Source: Bacillus sp. F19 (GTDB taxonomy: Bacteria > Bacillota > Bacilli > Bacillales > Bacillaceae). From it: a DNA stretch of 64,000 bases. The number at the start of each line of letters is the position of its first letter. Position 1 is the stretch's first letter. The DNA lies in the NCBI GenBank assembly GCA_023823795.1, contig CP085710.1, positions 3,436,001-3,500,000 on the forward strand, read 5' to 3'. A model generated the notes under the pieces. It had not been told where the DNA came from, did no database searches, and saw only the letters and a program-made list of their open reading frames with translations. Position numbers and translations under genes: made by a program. This document shows, piece by piece, positions 1 to 9,768 of the stretch.

Positions 1-202
1 TCAAAGCATGCTCAATGGCATCTTCCATTAAACGCCGCTCTGCAAGTTCCCAGTTATCTTCATCGCAATGGAGATTATCGTAAGTTTTGTCATATAATTT
101 ACCAAAAGGTCCGTCTGCTTCTTTTGGGCCGACAGCAGTTCCGCTGGACTGAACGTATATTTGATTCTCAAATTGCCATGTCTGTTTTCCAGTCAATCTC
201 AT
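1..202 (-). CDS. spoVAD: Stage V sporulation protein AD, N-terminal part (cut by window edge)
   Basis: The gene enters from the left edge; only the first 67 codons are present, starting at the ATG at 202 behind a clear AAGGAGGTTT ribosome site. The product begins MRLTGKQTWQFENQIYVQSS and continues SGTAVGPKEADGPFGKLYD, which is the SpoVAD N-terminus as I remember it. SpoVAD has a thiolase-like fold, binds dipicolinic acid and works with the SpoVA membrane channel during spore maturation and germination. It directly follows spoVAC in the same direction, as in B. subtilis. Confidence 0.9.
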   Translation of the reverse strand, partial: MRLTGKQTWQFENQIYVQSSGTAVGPKEADGPFGKLYDKTYDNLHCDEDNWELAERRLMEDAIEHAL

Positions 203-221
203 TGTCCAGAAACCTCCTTTT

Positions 222-674
222 TTAAAAAGCTAATCCGTATACATACCTGATTATCCCGACAACATATGCAGCAACGACCCCGAATACAATAACTGAGCCT
301 GCGAGCTTAAACATGTTCGATGCCACCCCGAGTACCAAACCCTCACTCCGGTGCTCAAGCGCAGCACTTGTCATGGAGTTTGAAAATCCCGTTACAGGAA
401 CAGCAGATCCCGCACCAGCAAATTGGCCGATTCGATCATAAATACCAAAGCCCGTCAGCAGAGCTGATATAAGAATTAAAGTAGCTACAGTCGGATTCCC
501 GGCAGTTTTTTCAGTAAAGTTGAAAAAGTGCATATACATATTCTGGATGCCTTGACCTAATGTGCAGATAAGACCTCCAACGACGAAAGCCTTTATACAA
601 TTTAAAAGATAAGGCGGTTTAGGTTGATAGGTTTTAATTTTATTCTTGTAATCATCTTTCAGGTTTGTACTCAT
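222..674 (-). CDS. spoVAC: Stage V sporulation protein AC
   Basis: A 150-aa integral membrane protein, a core part of the SpoVA channel that moves calcium-dipicolinate across the inner spore membrane. After a short polar N-terminus (MSTNLKDDYKNKIKTYQPK) come several hydrophobic helices with the family segment FAGAGSAVPVTGFSNSM. I chose the ATG at 674 because a GAGAGGTG site lies 7 bases upstream and the length then equals that of B. subtilis SpoVAC; an upstream in-frame start at 704 would overlap spoVAB. Expected to be transcribed in the forespore with spoVAA and spoVAB. Confidence 0.93.
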   Translation of the reverse strand: MSTNLKDDYKNKIKTYQPKPPYLLNCIKAFVVGGLICTLGQGIQNMYMHFFNFTEKTAGNPTVATLILISALLTGFGIYDRIGQFAGAGSAVPVTGFSNSMTSAALEHRSEGLVLGVASNMFKLAGSVIVFGVVAAYVVGIIRYVYGLAF

Positions 675-693
675 TTCTTTCACCTCTCGGGTC

Positions 694-1116
694 TTATTGG
701 TCAATAAAATAAAGCCAGTGAAATAACGATCCTGCTACTTTGCCAAAAACAATGGCCATCAAAAGAATAACGATCTTATCAGCAATCCCAATCCGTTTGG
801 CCAGGATAGGAAAGACATTTAAAACTTCTGTCAGCGCGGCAGCAAGCATTCCGATAAATATTCCATTGATTAATCCAATCGGAACGAGAAACAGCTCTGA
901 TAAATAAAGCTTGGAATCCCTGAGGCTTACCCATCCGCCTGTAATAGCGCCGGCTACGATAGCCCATTCATAAGCCTGAATTAAATCGACTGTTTTCGTA
1001 AGCTGCGTTAACCTTGGTATAATGCCAAGGACAGTTAAAAACGCTACAAATCCGGATCCGACTGCAAGTCCTCCTGAGAGTCCGATGAAAATGGTGACCA
1101 AGCCATTAATTGTCAT
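694..1116 (-). CDS. spoVAB: Stage V sporulation protein AB
   Basis: A 140-aa very hydrophobic protein with four or five predicted membrane helices, part of the SpoVA dipicolinate transport system. The start ([16 protein letters not shown]) lies inside the 3' end of spoVAA, so translation is probably coupled; a TTG codon sits just before this ATG. Length and position between spoVAA and spoVAC match B. subtilis. Confidence 0.9.
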   Translation of the reverse strand: MTINGLVTIFIGLSGGLAVGSGFVAFLTVLGIIPRLTQLTKTVDLIQAYEWAIVAGAITGGWVSLRDSKLYLSELFLVPIGLINGIFIGMLAAALTEVLNVFPILAKRIGIADKIVILLMAIVFGKVAGSLFHWLYFIDQ

Positions 1117-1726
1117 CAATTTTCTTCATACTCTCTTTATTTTCTTTCATAGATACGTACATATCCATATCAAGCTGGTAGTTGAACATTTCCACTTCAA
1201 GTGGACTGGGCTCTTCATTAATTCTCTTCTTGAAAAGGTGATTGAAGAAAAGAATCATCCCTAAACCTAAGCCTATGGAATAAGGAATTTGCAGTAGGAG
1301 GGGATGTTCGGATGTCTCACCTGTAATAATGGTATAAAGACGCTTGTGCACAAGCTGCATGCTGACGTCTTCGTGAAAGTTCATAATCGCAAGAGCTGCT
1401 CCTACAAAGAGGAGGAGCCATACGAGTGCGAATAAAACAGGCGAAAACGTTTTCTTCTGATACACAATCTCAACAATCGTCTGTGCTGGCCCAACTGACT
1501 GAACATCTATATCAGGATCTGTTTTATGTACTGCAGACAGCACACGCATGACATCTATCACTACAATGTTTTTATCGCTCGGCTGAACTTGGTGAACCTC
1601 AAGCTCTCCAATCATGTCGCGAAGCTGTTTCCCCGCAACAATTTGGGCAATCTTAGAGACGGTTATACAATCGTCCGGATAGACTTGTACGCGATGACGC
1701 AGTCTGATGTACACCGTTTTTTCCAT
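1106..1726 (-). CDS. spoVAA: Stage V sporulation protein AA
   Basis: A 206-aa protein, first gene of the spoVA operon. The N-terminal half ([19 protein letters not shown] onward) is soluble and is followed by two membrane segments near residues 95-115 and 145-165. It belongs to the SpoVA complex needed for dipicolinate uptake into the forespore. A candidate sigma-G promoter lies upstream (1761-1791) and a terminator separates the operon from sigF, so spoVA is its own transcription unit. Confidence 0.92.
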   Translation of the reverse strand: MEKTVYIRLRHRVQVYPDDCITVSKIAQIVAGKQLRDMIGELEVHQVQPSDKNIVVIDVMRVLSAVHKTDPDIDVQSVGPAQTIVEIVYQKKTFSPVLFALVWLLLFVGAALAIMNFHEDVSMQLVHKRLYTIITGETSEHPLLLQIPYSIGLGLGMILFFNHLFKKRINEEPSPLEVEMFNYQLDMDMYVSMKENKESMKKIDDN

Positions 1727-1760
1727 TACATTTCACTTCCTGAAAATAGGATTGTATATG

Positions 1761-1791
1761 TAGTATGCATTGGAAGAATTTATATCATACA
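1761..1791 (-). promoter_or_regulatory. Candidate sigma-G promoter of the spoVA operon
   Basis: On the minus strand TGTATG and CATACTA are 18 bases apart, about 35-60 bases before the spoVAA start. The -10 fits the sigma-G/F-type CATACTA well and the -35 fits moderately. Control of spoVA by sigma-G is known in B. subtilis; use of these bases is inferred. Confidence 0.55.
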
Positions 1792-1894
1792 GAAAGCACG
1801 AATGGTCCATTAATTACCAAAGCTGTATTCCAGACGCTGATTTTAGCTGATTGATTGTTTACGCTGGAATTGCCTTCTAACTATTTTCTAAAAA

Positions 1895-1930
1895 GCAAAA
1901 AAGACATATCCTTATCGGATATGTCTTTTC
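1895..1930 (-). terminator. Terminator after sigF
   Basis: A perfect 11-bp stem (AAGACATATCC with GGATATGTCTT) closes a 5-base loop and is followed on the minus strand by a T-rich tract, just past the sigF stop codon. Confidence 0.85.
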
Positions 1931-1933
1931 CAT

Positions 1934-2692
1934 TTATTGATCCATGCGGTCTTTCATCTGCTGAAGAATTTTCTTTTCGAGCCTCGATACTTGCACTTGC
2001 GATATGCCAAGCCGCTCAGCAACTTCTGATTGCGTCTGGTCCTTGTAATACCTTAAGTAAACAATCAGCTTTTCACGTTCATCAAGCTCTTTGATTGCAT
2101 CCTTAAGGACGATTTTATCAAACCACTTGGTCTCTCCTGAATCAGCTATTTGATCAAGGAGAGTGATAGGATCACCGTCATTTTCATAAACGGTTTCATG
2201 GATTGAGGAAGGTGCGCGTACCGCTTCTTGTGCAAGAATGACTTCTTCGGATGTGATTTCAAGGTAGGCTGCGATTTCGGAAACAGTCGGCACCTTGCCT
2301 AATGATTTTGATAGATCATCTTTAGCTCTTCTGATTTTATTGCCCAGTTCTTTTAGGGAACGGCTCACTTTAACTGTGCCGTCATCTCTGATAAAGCGTT
2401 GAATTTCACCAATAATCATCGGTACAGCGTAGGTTGAAAATTTAACATCGTACGATAAATCAAATTTATCAACCGATTTCAAAAGACCGATGCAGCCGAT
2501 TTGAAACAGATCATCAGCTTCATAGCCCCGATTTAAAAATCTCTGAACAACAGACCACACAAGACGCATATTTTTCTCAACAATGGTATCTCTGGCTGAT
2601 TGATCGCCCTGCTGGCTGCGCTTAATCAATTCTTTTACTTCATGGTCCTTTAACTGTGTTTTTGAGATATCGTTCTTGACCTCCACATCCAT
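1934..2692 (-). CDS. sigF: RNA polymerase sigma-F factor
   Basis: A 252-aa sigma factor of the sigma-70 family, the first forespore-specific sigma factor. Region 2 is visible around residues 45-115 (EADDLFQIGCIGLLKSVDKF), and region 4 ends with the helix-turn-helix SEVAERLGISQVQVSRLEKK. It is held inactive by SpoIIAB and released by unphosphorylated SpoIIAA, both encoded just upstream with 11 bases between spoIIAB and sigF. The start MDVEVKNDISKTQ is used. Confidence 0.97.
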   Translation of the reverse strand: MDVEVKNDISKTQLKDHEVKELIKRSQQGDQSARDTIVEKNMRLVWSVVQRFLNRGYEADDLFQIGCIGLLKSVDKFDLSYDVKFSTYAVPMIIGEIQRFIRDDGTVKVSRSLKELGNKIRRAKDDLSKSLGKVPTVSEIAAYLEITSEEVILAQEAVRAPSSIHETVYENDGDPITLLDQIADSGETKWFDKIVLKDAIKELDEREKLIVYLRYYKDQTQSEVAERLGISQVQVSRLEKKILQQMKDRMDQ

Positions 2693-2703
2693 AGCAAGTC
2701 TCC

Positions 2704-3144
2704 TTAATTTACTAAAGCTTTGCTTTTCGATAAGTGTTTAGTAAGCTTTACCGCTGTACCCCGTGATTTTGATGATTCAATCTGCACTTCATCCATGAAA
2801 TTCTCCATGATGGTAAAACCCATACCTGATCGTTCAAGTTCCGGCTTTGTCGTATATAGTGGCTGTCTTGCTTCCTCTACATCAGGAATTCCCATACCCT
2901 CATCTCTGATAGACAACCTGACGACACTGTCCTCGAGTGTTGCCGAGATGTAAACAATACCGCTCGGATCATTGTCATAGCCATGAATAATGGCATTGGT
3001 CACGGCTTCTGAGACAACTGTCTTGATTTCAGTTAACTCATCAAGTGTAGGATCAAGCTGAGCAATAAATGCTGCAACGGTAACTCGGGCAAAGGATTCA
3101 TTTTGGCTGAGCGCTGAAAATTGAAGGTTCATTTCATTTTTCAT
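2704..3144 (-). CDS. spoIIAB: Anti-sigma-F factor and serine kinase SpoIIAB
   Basis: A 146-aa GHKL-family ATPase that binds sigma-F and phosphorylates SpoIIAA. The N box ([12 protein letters not shown], near residue 45), G1 box (DEGMGIPD) and G2 box ([14 protein letters not shown]) are all present. The ATG overlaps the spoIIAA stop by 4 bases, which suggests coupled translation. Confidence 0.97.
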   Translation of the reverse strand: MKNEMNLQFSALSQNESFARVTVAAFIAQLDPTLDELTEIKTVVSEAVTNAIIHGYDNDPSGIVYISATLEDSVVRLSIRDEGMGIPDVEEARQPLYTTKPELERSGMGFTIMENFMDEVQIESSKSRGTAVKLTKHLSKSKALVN

Positions 3145-3494
3145 GAAGCCACCCCCAATGTCATCAGCGCTTTTTCCTCCGATGGCTCCAGACGAATAAT
3201 TTTAAACAGTCCAGACATATCAAACAGTCTTTTTACTGAAGGTGAAATCGCACAAACGACCATTTCTCCGCCAAATTGCTTGACTTGCTTATATCTTCCA
3301 AGAATCACGCCTAAACCAGAGCTGTCCATAAAGGATAATTGCTCTAAGTTCAGAACGATATGCTGGATGTCCTCTGATGCAAGGATTTCTGTCACTTTCT
3401 GCCGTAATTCCTCCGCCGTGTGATGATCCAATTCTCCGATCAGTCGAATGCACAGGACAGATTGCTTTACATCAAGCTCTACTGCTAGACTCAT
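3141..3494 (-). CDS. spoIIAA: Anti-sigma-F factor antagonist SpoIIAA
   Basis: A 117-aa STAS-domain protein. The phosphorylated serine is Ser58 in the motif [14 protein letters not shown], at the same number as in B. subtilis. Its unphosphorylated form, made by the SpoIIE phosphatase, displaces sigma-F from SpoIIAB. First gene of the spoIIA operon; a possible sigma-H promoter lies between it and dacF. Confidence 0.97.
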   Translation of the reverse strand: MSLAVELDVKQSVLCIRLIGELDHHTAEELRQKVTEILASEDIQHIVLNLEQLSFMDSSGLGVILGRYKQVKQFGGEMVVCAISPSVKRLFDMSGLFKIIRLEPSEEKALMTLGVAS

Positions 3495-3576
3495 CCATAT
3501 TCCTCCTTCAATTTCTGGATAATGTCTGTTTCGAGGTTTTGATGTGCTTTTCCTGCCCTATGACAAAACTAGTGCG

Positions 3577-3604
3577 GATTCGCCAACATCAGCTAGACTT
3601 CCTT
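3577..3604 (-). promoter_or_regulatory. Possible sigma-H promoter of spoIIA
   Basis: On the minus strand AGGAAGT and CGAATCC are 14 bases apart, upstream of spoIIAA. This resembles sigma-H promoters (AGGAWWT, GAAT). spoIIA is sigma-H dependent in B. subtilis; this exact site is an inference. Confidence 0.4.
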
Positions 3605-3633
3605 ATGTTTCTTATGGGTGAGTTCCCAGGTAA

Positions 3634-4794
3634 TCAGCCAGATTTCGTGAAATCCCCAAGCACTCGTTTAAAGAGAGTCCACCAGCCAGCCTGTTCAATG
3701 TCGCCCTCAGCAACAAGCGGGCTTTCCACAACAATTTTATTGTCTTTTTTCAATATCAGTTTTCCAAGTTCATCCCCTTTTTTCAAAGGAGCCTGCAAAT
3801 TCTGCTTCATCACGACTTCCTGAGTGATATCTTTGACACTTCCGCCCCTTTTCGTCAAAACAGAAATAGGCTCTGAAGTCACTAGGTTTAGATTTTTACT
3901 GTTCCCTTTGCTGATTTTCATCTTAGCCACAACTTCATTGCGTTTAAATAAAGGATGTGTTTCATATTGGCTGAATGCGTAATCAAGCATCTTGGTAACC
4001 TGTGCATTGCGGTCCTTTGGTGTTGGTGCACCCATAATGACAGCAATCACACGCATGTTTCCTTTTTTGGCTGTAGCGGTTAAACAATATTTAGCTTCGT
4101 TCGTAAATCCTGTTTTAACGCCATCTACGCCTTTATAAAATTTCACAAGGCGATTTGTATTGACCAGCCAGAATTTCTTGTCTGTATCCTGACGTAAATA
4201 ATCCTCATACTGACCTGTGTATTTTGTTATGCCTTCAAATTTTAATAGCTCTTTTGCCATGACGGCCATATCATGTGCTGTACTGTAATGTTCTTTTTCA
4301 GGAAGACCTGTCGGGTTTTGAAAGGACGTATTTTTTAGTCCAAGCTCTTTTGCCCGTTTGTTCATTTTTTCAACAAACGCATCTTCAGACCCTGAAATTC
4401 TCTCAGCCATAGCTACTGAAGCATCGTTGCCTGAGGCAATCGCAATCCCTTTCAGCATTTCATTCACTGTCATTTCTTCTCCGGGCTCAAGGAATATTTG
4501 AGACCCGCCCATAGATGCAGCATATTCGCTCGTACGGACTTTTTCATCCATTTTCAGCTGGCCTTTATCAATCTCTTCCATGATCAGCAGCATCGTCATA
4601 ATTTTAGTCATACTAGCTGGAGGAAGTTTCTCATCACTGTTTTTATCATATAGAATGTTTCCGGTGTCACGTTCAATCAGCACAGCTGATCTTGCTTGAT
4701 CTGCAAGCTTTACAGAACCTTCTTCTGCTAATGCCGGTGATGCAATGGTTAATATCATGGTGCTTAGCGCTACGGTTGATAGTAGACGTTTCAT
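3634..4794 (-). CDS. dacF: Penicillin-binding protein, D-alanyl-D-alanine carboxypeptidase DacF
   Basis: A 386-aa exported low-molecular-weight penicillin-binding protein that trims pentapeptides in spore cortex peptidoglycan. The signal peptide is MKRLLSTVALSTMILTIASP, ending near ALAEE. The catalytic motifs are SMTK (within PPASMTKIMTMLL), SGN (SGNDASVAMAE) and KTG (GVDGVKTGFT). I chose the ATG at 4794 because GGAGGG lies 7 bases upstream and the signal peptide begins there; an in-frame start at 4833 is unlikely. A very good sigma-F-type promoter lies just upstream. Read-through into spoIIA is likely, as in B. subtilis. Confidence 0.95.
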   Translation of the reverse strand: MKRLLSTVALSTMILTIASPALAEEGSVKLADQARSAVLIERDTGNILYDKNSDEKLPPASMTKIMTMLLIMEEIDKGQLKMDEKVRTSEYAASMGGSQIFLEPGEEMTVNEMLKGIAIASGNDASVAMAERISGSEDAFVEKMNKRAKELGLKNTSFQNPTGLPEKEHYSTAHDMAVMAKELLKFEGITKYTGQYEDYLRQDTDKKFWLVNTNRLVKFYKGVDGVKTGFTNEAKYCLTATAKKGNMRVIAVIMGAPTPKDRNAQVTKMLDYAFSQYETHPLFKRNEVVAKMKISKGNSKNLNLVTSEPISVLTKRGGSVKDITQEVVMKQNLQAPLKKGDELGKLILKKDNKIVVESPLVAEGDIEQAGWWTLFKRVLGDFTKSG

Positions 4795-4821
4795 CTCCAA
4801 ACCCTCCATTCTTATACACCC

Positions 4822-4850
4822 CATTTTTTCCAATTAAAGAAAAAATATAC
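4822..4850 (-). promoter_or_regulatory. Sigma-F type promoter of dacF
   Basis: The minus strand reads GTATA, 14 bases, then GGAAAAAATG, which fits the forespore consensus GYATA / GGnnAnAMTR at every fixed position. It ends about 28 bases before the dacF start codon. Confidence 0.65.
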
Positions 4851-4875
4851 TTGCGGACAAGAAAAAATTGCATGC

Positions 4876-4904
4876 AAAAAGCCGGGATTTTCTCCCGGCT
4901 TTTC
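4876..4904 (-). terminator. Terminator after pdp
   Basis: Hairpin AAAAGCCGGGA-TTTTC-TCCCGGCTTTT lies directly downstream of the pdp stop codon, with T/A tracts on both sides, so it could work in both directions. Confidence 0.85.
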
Positions 4905-4912
4905 ATGTGTGA

Positions 4913-6217
4913 TTACTCTTTAATTGTATCGTGAACAAGCGGCGGCGCTTTTACTGAGTCAGCTGTTACTTTAATGCTTTCATAAAGCTTGGCTTTTACT
5001 TGTTCCACATCTTGTTGGTTACTGTAAATCGTCACAAGAGAGTCGCCTTTTTTAACTGCATCGCCAATTTTTTTATTCAGCATCAGGCCGACAGCAAGAT
5101 CAATTTCTGATTCTTTTGTAGCTCGTCCTGCACCAAGCCACATTGCAGCAACTCCAACAGAATCTGCCACAATTTCAGAAACGTATCCGTCTTCTTTTGC
5201 TTCAAGCTCTACTTTGTAGCTTGCCTGCGGCATCTTGCTTGGATCATCGACAACTGAACCGTCTCCGCCTTGAGCTTCTAAGAAGATCTTCAGCGTTTCA
5301 AGTGCTTTTCCGTTTTGAATCACTTCTTCAAGCATTGCTCTTGCTTCCTCAAGTGATGATGCTTTTTCAGCCAAGAACACCATGTAGCTTCCAAGCGTTA
5401 AGCAAAGCTCATGAAGGTCTTCAGGTCCCTCGCCTTTTAATGTATCAATCGCTTCTTTAATTTCTAATGCATTGCCGATTGCATAACCGAGCGGCTGACT
5501 CATGTCTGAGATAACAGCCATAGTTTTACGGCCGACAGCGTTTCCGATCTCGACCATCGCCTGAGCAAGCTCTTTCGCATCATCAAGATCTTTCATAAAT
5601 GCGCCTGCTCCTGTTTTCACATCAAGAACGATGGCATCTGCACCAGCAGCAATTTTTTTGCTCATAATCGAGCTTGCGATCAGCGGAATGCTGTCAACAG
5701 TCGCTGTTACATCACGCAAAGCGTAAAGCTTTTTATCTGCTGGAGTCAGGTTTCCGCTTTGACCAATGACAGCAATTTTATTCTGGTTGACCAATTTGAT
5801 GAACTCATCATTTTCAATTTCAACATGGAAGCCTGGGACGGCTTCAAGCTTATCGATTGTGCCCCCAGTATGGCCAAGACCACGGCCGGACATCTTGGCA
5901 ACCGGAACGCCGACTGCTGCAACAAGAGGTCCAAGCACAAGAGTGGTTGTATCGCCTACGCCGCCTGTGCTGTGCTTATCTACTTTAATGCCTTCGATCT
6001 TGCTTAGATCAATCGTATCACCTGAATGAACCATTTCCATAGTTAATTGAGCGCGCTCCTGCTTCGTCATTCCTTTAAAATAGATCGCCATTGTTAAAGC
6101 ACTCATTTGATAATCCGGAATATCGCCATTTGTATAGCCTTTGACAATAAAGCTGATTTCTTCTTTCGTCAGTTCCTTGCCGTCACGTTTTTTTTCAATT
6201 AAGTCAACGATTCTCAT
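4913..6217 (-). CDS. pdp: Pyrimidine-nucleoside phosphorylase
   Basis: A 434-aa enzyme that splits uridine, thymidine and deoxyuridine with phosphate into base and (deoxy)ribose 1-phosphate. The phosphate-binding [13 protein letters not shown] (near residue 80) and family signature [16 protein letters not shown] (near residue 110) are present. It is last in the drm-punA-pdp unit, so the sugar phosphate it makes can be used by Drm. In B. subtilis pdp is in the dra-nupC operon, so its place here is a difference. Confidence 0.96.
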   Translation of the reverse strand: MRIVDLIEKKRDGKELTKEEISFIVKGYTNGDIPDYQMSALTMAIYFKGMTKQERAQLTMEMVHSGDTIDLSKIEGIKVDKHSTGGVGDTTTLVLGPLVAAVGVPVAKMSGRGLGHTGGTIDKLEAVPGFHVEIENDEFIKLVNQNKIAVIGQSGNLTPADKKLYALRDVTATVDSIPLIASSIMSKKIAAGADAIVLDVKTGAGAFMKDLDDAKELAQAMVEIGNAVGRKTMAVISDMSQPLGYAIGNALEIKEAIDTLKGEGPEDLHELCLTLGSYMVFLAEKASSLEEARAMLEEVIQNGKALETLKIFLEAQGGDGSVVDDPSKMPQASYKVELEAKEDGYVSEIVADSVGVAAMWLGAGRATKESEIDLAVGLMLNKKIGDAVKKGDSLVTIYSNQQDVEQVKAKLYESIKVTADSVKAPPLVHDTIKE

Positions 6218-6234
6218 TAGTTACCCACCCTTTG

Positions 6235-7062
6235 TCAGTTTGATTCGTGTATGTCTGCAACAATCTTTTTAACCAGATTCAAGAAATTAGCTTTTACTTT
6301 TTCAGTCGTTTCCATCACTTCATCATGTGATAATGGCTGATCTAAAATACCGGCTGCCATATTTGAGATGCATGAAATTCCAAGCACTTTCATCCCTGCA
6401 TGATTGGCTACGATTACTTCAGGCACTGTAGACATACCGACGGCATCTCCTCCAAGCACACGTGCAAGACGCACCTCTGCAGGTGTTTCATATGCAGGTC
6501 CTGTGTTTCCTACATATACACCTTCCTGAACTTTAATACCAAGCTCTGAAGCTGCATTTTTAGCAAGGGTTCTGAGCTCTCTGCTGTAAGCCTGCGACAT
6601 GTCAGGGAAACGGACGTCTAGATCAGAATCATTCGGTCCGATTAATGGGCTAGTCCCCATATTATTTATATGATCGGAAATAATCATTAAATCACCCGGT
6701 TCAAACGATTCATTCACGCCGCCCGCAGCATTTGTAACGATGATTGTTTTTACACCCATTTCTTTCAGCACACGGACCGGGAACGTCACTTTTTTCATGT
6801 CATACCCTTCGTAAAAGTGGAAACGTCCTTGCATGGCAACAACGTTAGCTCCTTTTAATGCGCCGAATACGAGCTGCCCTGCATGGCCTTCTACAGTCGA
6901 AACAGGGAAGTTTGGTATTTGCTCATAAGGAATTTTAACCGGGTTTTCTATTTCTTCAGCAAGGACTCCAAGGCCGGATCCTAAAATCAATCCGATCTCA
7001 GGCAGGTCTTTTACTTTTTCTTTCATATATTGTGCAGATTGCTTAATTTCTTGAATATTCAT
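6235..7062 (-). CDS. punA: Purine-nucleoside phosphorylase
   Basis: A 275-aa trimeric-type phosphorylase (guanosine and inosine) that releases purine bases and (deoxy)ribose 1-phosphate. Phosphate-binding GSGLGVLAEEI (near residue 29), VEGHAGQLVFG and the substrate segment NAAGGVNESFEPGDLM are visible. The ATG follows GGGGGAG. It sits 13 bases after drm, so one transcript is expected. Confidence 0.96.
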   Translation of the reverse strand: MNIQEIKQSAQYMKEKVKDLPEIGLILGSGLGVLAEEIENPVKIPYEQIPNFPVSTVEGHAGQLVFGALKGANVVAMQGRFHFYEGYDMKKVTFPVRVLKEMGVKTIIVTNAAGGVNESFEPGDLMIISDHINNMGTSPLIGPNDSDLDVRFPDMSQAYSRELRTLAKNAASELGIKVQEGVYVGNTGPAYETPAEVRLARVLGGDAVGMSTVPEVIVANHAGMKVLGISCISNMAAGILDQPLSHDEVMETTEKVKANFLNLVKKIVADIHESN

Positions 7063-7075
7063 TTACCGCTCCCCC

Positions 7076-8263
7076 TTAATTCTTTAATTCCTGCAAGAAA
7101 CTTTTACCGTGCTTTGGCATGTTCACTTTAAAGTTGTCAGCAATGGTAGCCCCGATATCTGCAAACGTTTCGCTGACCGGAAGCTCAGAACCGCTTGCAA
7201 ATCTCGGACTGTATGCGAGCATCGGAACATATTCACGTGTATGGTCTGTCCCATGATGAACAGGGTCATTGCCGTGGTCAGCTGTAATAATTAATAAATC
7301 ATCCTCTTTTAATTTAGAGAGCAGTTCAGGAAGACGCGCATCATACTCTTGAAGAGCCAGGCCGTAGCCTTTTGGATCGCGTCTGTGGCCGAACAGTGCG
7401 TCAAAGTCTACAAGGTTTACAAAGCTCAGACCAGTGAAGTCTCGACCTGCTGTTTCAGCAATCTTGTCCATGCCATCCATGTTCGATTTCGTGCGAAGCG
7501 CATCTGTAATTCCTTCTCCGTCATAAATATCAGAGATTTTACCAATCGCAATGACATCCAGACCTCCGTCCTTCAGCTCATTCATGACCGTTCTCTCAAA
7601 TGGCTTTAAGGCATAATCATGGCGGTTTGGCGTTCTTTGGAAGTTCCCCGGATTTCCCACAAAAGGACGAGCAATCACGCGGCCAACCATATACTTTTCA
7701 TCAAGTGTCATTTCTCGTGCCATTTCACAAATTTTAAGCTGCTCTTCAATTGGAACAATGTCTTCATGAGCTGCAATTTGCAAAACAGAATCTGCAGAGG
7801 TATAAACGATAAGAGCTCCTGTTTTCATGTGCTCTTCGCCCAGTTCATCTAAAATTTCAGTTCCTGAAGCAGGTTTGTTGCCGATGATTTTTCTGCCTGT
7901 TTTTTCTTCTAGTGCCTGGATTAATTCATCAGGGAAGCCATCCGGGAATACTTTAAATGGTGTTTCAATATGAAGGCCCATGATTTCCCAATGGCCTGTC
8001 ATCGTATCTTTGCCGTTAGACGCTTCCTTCATTTTCGTATAGAAAGCTTTTGGTCTTTCCTGTACAGGGATACCCTGAATTTCTTCTATATTGCTCAAGC
8101 CAAGCTTCGCCATGTGCGGCATTTGCAGGCCGTTCATATGTTCTGCAATGTGGCCAAGCGTGTTTGAACCAGTGTCGCCAAAATCCGCTGCATCAGGCGC
8201 TTCGCCGATTCCCACTGAATCCATGACAATGAGAAATATTCTTTTATATGTATAATCAGACAT
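7076..8263 (-). CDS. drm: Phosphopentomutase
   Basis: A 395-aa enzyme (also called DeoB) that converts (deoxy)ribose 1-phosphate to the 5-phosphate, linking nucleoside breakdown to central metabolism. It belongs to the alkaline-phosphatase superfamily; metal ligands are seen in [18 protein letters not shown] at the start and [18 protein letters not shown] near residue 335. First gene of the operon, with AAGGAGG before the ATG. A possible CcpA site lies about 105 bases upstream. Confidence 0.97.
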   Translation of the reverse strand: MSDYTYKRIFLIVMDSVGIGEAPDAADFGDTGSNTLGHIAEHMNGLQMPHMAKLGLSNIEEIQGIPVQERPKAFYTKMKEASNGKDTMTGHWEIMGLHIETPFKVFPDGFPDELIQALEEKTGRKIIGNKPASGTEILDELGEEHMKTGALIVYTSADSVLQIAAHEDIVPIEEQLKICEMAREMTLDEKYMVGRVIARPFVGNPGNFQRTPNRHDYALKPFERTVMNELKDGGLDVIAIGKISDIYDGEGITDALRTKSNMDGMDKIAETAGRDFTGLSFVNLVDFDALFGHRRDPKGYGLALQEYDARLPELLSKLKEDDLLIITADHGNDPVHHGTDHTREYVPMLAYSPRFASGSELPVSETFADIGATIADNFKVNMPKHGKSFLQELKN

Positions 8264-8368
8264 TTAAATCCTCCTTTAATCGTTCAGAGATCACTCTTTG
8301 TATAACATTCCCAATTGTTCAGGAATGATTAGCCGCTATTTATTGGTCAGAAGTCTGACATCTAAAGT

Positions 8369-8383
8369 ATAAACCGTTTTCAT
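8369..8383 (-). promoter_or_regulatory. Possible catabolite-repression (cre) site before drm
   Basis: The minus strand reads ATGAAAACGGTTTAT, one mismatch from the cre consensus WTGNAANCGNWNNCW. CcpA control of drm-pupG in B. subtilis is known to me; the assignment here is by sequence likeness only. Confidence 0.4.
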
Positions 8384-8499
8384 GCCTTCTGACAATAGAT
8401 AACTTGATATTCTTCTATAGTTCTGTTTTCCTTTTACAGGTTTGTTAAAACATATTCGTTCTATTATGGTGCTTCAGGTACTTCTTGCAAACCTAATAA

Positions 8500-8525
8500 A
8501 AAAAGCCACCGCATTTCCTGCGTAT
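8500..8525 (-). terminator. Weak terminator after xerD
   Basis: A short stem (CGCA/TGCG, extended imperfectly) precedes TTTTTTT on the minus strand close to the xerD stop codon. The stem is weak, so confidence is moderate. Confidence 0.45.
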
Positions 8526-8529
8526 GACT

Positions 8530-9423
8530 TTAAGCTCTCGGATGATATTGTTTATATACATCTTTTAATCTAGTTTTTGAGACATGAGTATAGATTTGCG
8601 TTGTAGAGATATCGGCATGTCCAAGCATTTCCTGAACTGCCCTTAGGTCTGCCCCATTTTCCAGCAGATGTGTTGCAAAAGAATGACGAAGCGTATGAGG
8701 GGTCAGCTCTTTACTGATGCCTGCCTCAAGAGCAATCTTTTTGAGATTCTTCCAATAACCCTGTCTGGTCATGCGGTTTCCATGATGATTTAAAAACAAA
8801 GCTTCCGTTTGTTTTTTCTTTGAAGCTAATTTCGGTCTGCCCTTTTCGATATAGGATTCTAATGCTTCTGCTGCTGTTCTGCCAATTGGAACGATGCGCT
8901 CCTTGTTCCCTTTTCCGAAACAGCGGATAAATCCCATTGTTAAATGAACATCGCTCAAATCAAGATTAATCATTTCACTTACCCGGATGCCTGTTGCATA
9001 AAGAAGCTCAAGCATGGCTTTATCCCGATAGCCGAATGGCGAGATCAATTTAGGAGTATCCAGCAGTTTTTCAACTTCAGTGAGTGATAATACTTTCGGC
9101 AGTGTCCGTTCAACTTGAGGAGATTCTATATGTACAGTCGGATCATGATCGGCTGCTTTTTCTCTTAGAAGAAATTGGTGAAAATTGCGGATGGATGCGG
9201 TATGGCGTGCAATCGTCTTGCTTGATTTTCCCGCTTCCTTCAATGATTTTAAAAAATGAATGATTGATAGTCTGGTCACATCCTGAAATGAAGTGATTTG
9301 CTGCTGTGCAGTAAGAAATTGATGATAGCTCTTTAAATCGCGTTCATACGAAATGATTGTGTTATGGGAAAGTCCTCTTTCCACAACCAGGTAATGCATG
9401 AAATCCTGAATTTGATCTTTCAA
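8530..9423 (-). CDS. xerD: Site-specific tyrosine recombinase XerD
   Basis: A 297-aa recombinase (RipX/XerD) that resolves chromosome dimers at dif together with XerC. The N-terminal SAM-like core-binding domain covers residues 1-90. The catalytic Arg is in ATGIRVSEM, the HxxR is in [15 protein letters not shown], then [14 protein letters not shown] gives the second His and the nucleophile Tyr. The start is a TTG at 9423 behind GGGGAG; the next ATG would remove conserved residues (KDQIQDF). Confidence 0.95.
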   Translation of the reverse strand: MKDQIQDFMHYLVVERGLSHNTIISYERDLKSYHQFLTAQQQITSFQDVTRLSIIHFLKSLKEAGKSSKTIARHTASIRNFHQFLLREKAADHDPTVHIESPQVERTLPKVLSLTEVEKLLDTPKLISPFGYRDKAMLELLYATGIRVSEMINLDLSDVHLTMGFIRCFGKGNKERIVPIGRTAAEALESYIEKGRPKLASKKKQTEALFLNHHGNRMTRQGYWKNLKKIALEAGISKELTPHTLRHSFATHLLENGADLRAVQEMLGHADISTTQIYTHVSKTRLKDVYKQYHPRA

Positions 9424-9429
9424 TTTCCT

Positions 9430-9654
9430 CTACTCCCCGTTTAAATAGAAGAAAAACAGACGATTCAGCCAGTGCTCTTCTTCGTCAGCCACCATTTTCG
9501 TGACTTTCAGTGCCGCACCCTCAGGCTGATCATATCGGTGGATTTCTTCATACTCTAAGTTAATCCAAATAATAGCATAATAGAAAAGAATCGTAAATCC
9601 AGTAAACAGAATAAATACTTTTATCATGTCAAATAGTGTTCTCGCTGCTCTCAT
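9430..9654 (-). CDS. yqzK: DUF4227 small membrane protein (YqzK type)
   Basis: A 74-aa protein with one membrane helix (VFILFTGFTILFYYAIIWI, residues 13-31) followed by a charged tail. Its size and position between fur and xerD match the YqzK/DUF4227 family of unknown function. Good ribosome site AAAGGAGGA. It ends 7 bases before xerD, so co-transcription is likely. Confidence 0.8.
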   Translation of the reverse strand: MRAARTLFDMIKVFILFTGFTILFYYAIIWINLEYEEIHRYDQPEGAALKVTKMVADEEEHWLNRLFFFYLNGE

Positions 9655-9733
9655 TGCGGCAGTCCTCCTTTGGCCGGTCTTTCATCTTACCTAAAACATA
9701 TGCCAAAAAGGACAAACTTTATACTAGTAATAA

Positions 9734-9768
9734 CAAAAAAACCTCTCCAGTTTGACCGGAAAGGTTTA
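9734..9768 (-). terminator. Terminator after fur
   Basis: Imperfect stem AAACCTTTCC / GGAGAGGTTT followed by TTTTTTTGTT on the minus strand. It overlaps the fur stop codon region and separates fur from yqzK-xerD. Confidence 0.75.
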
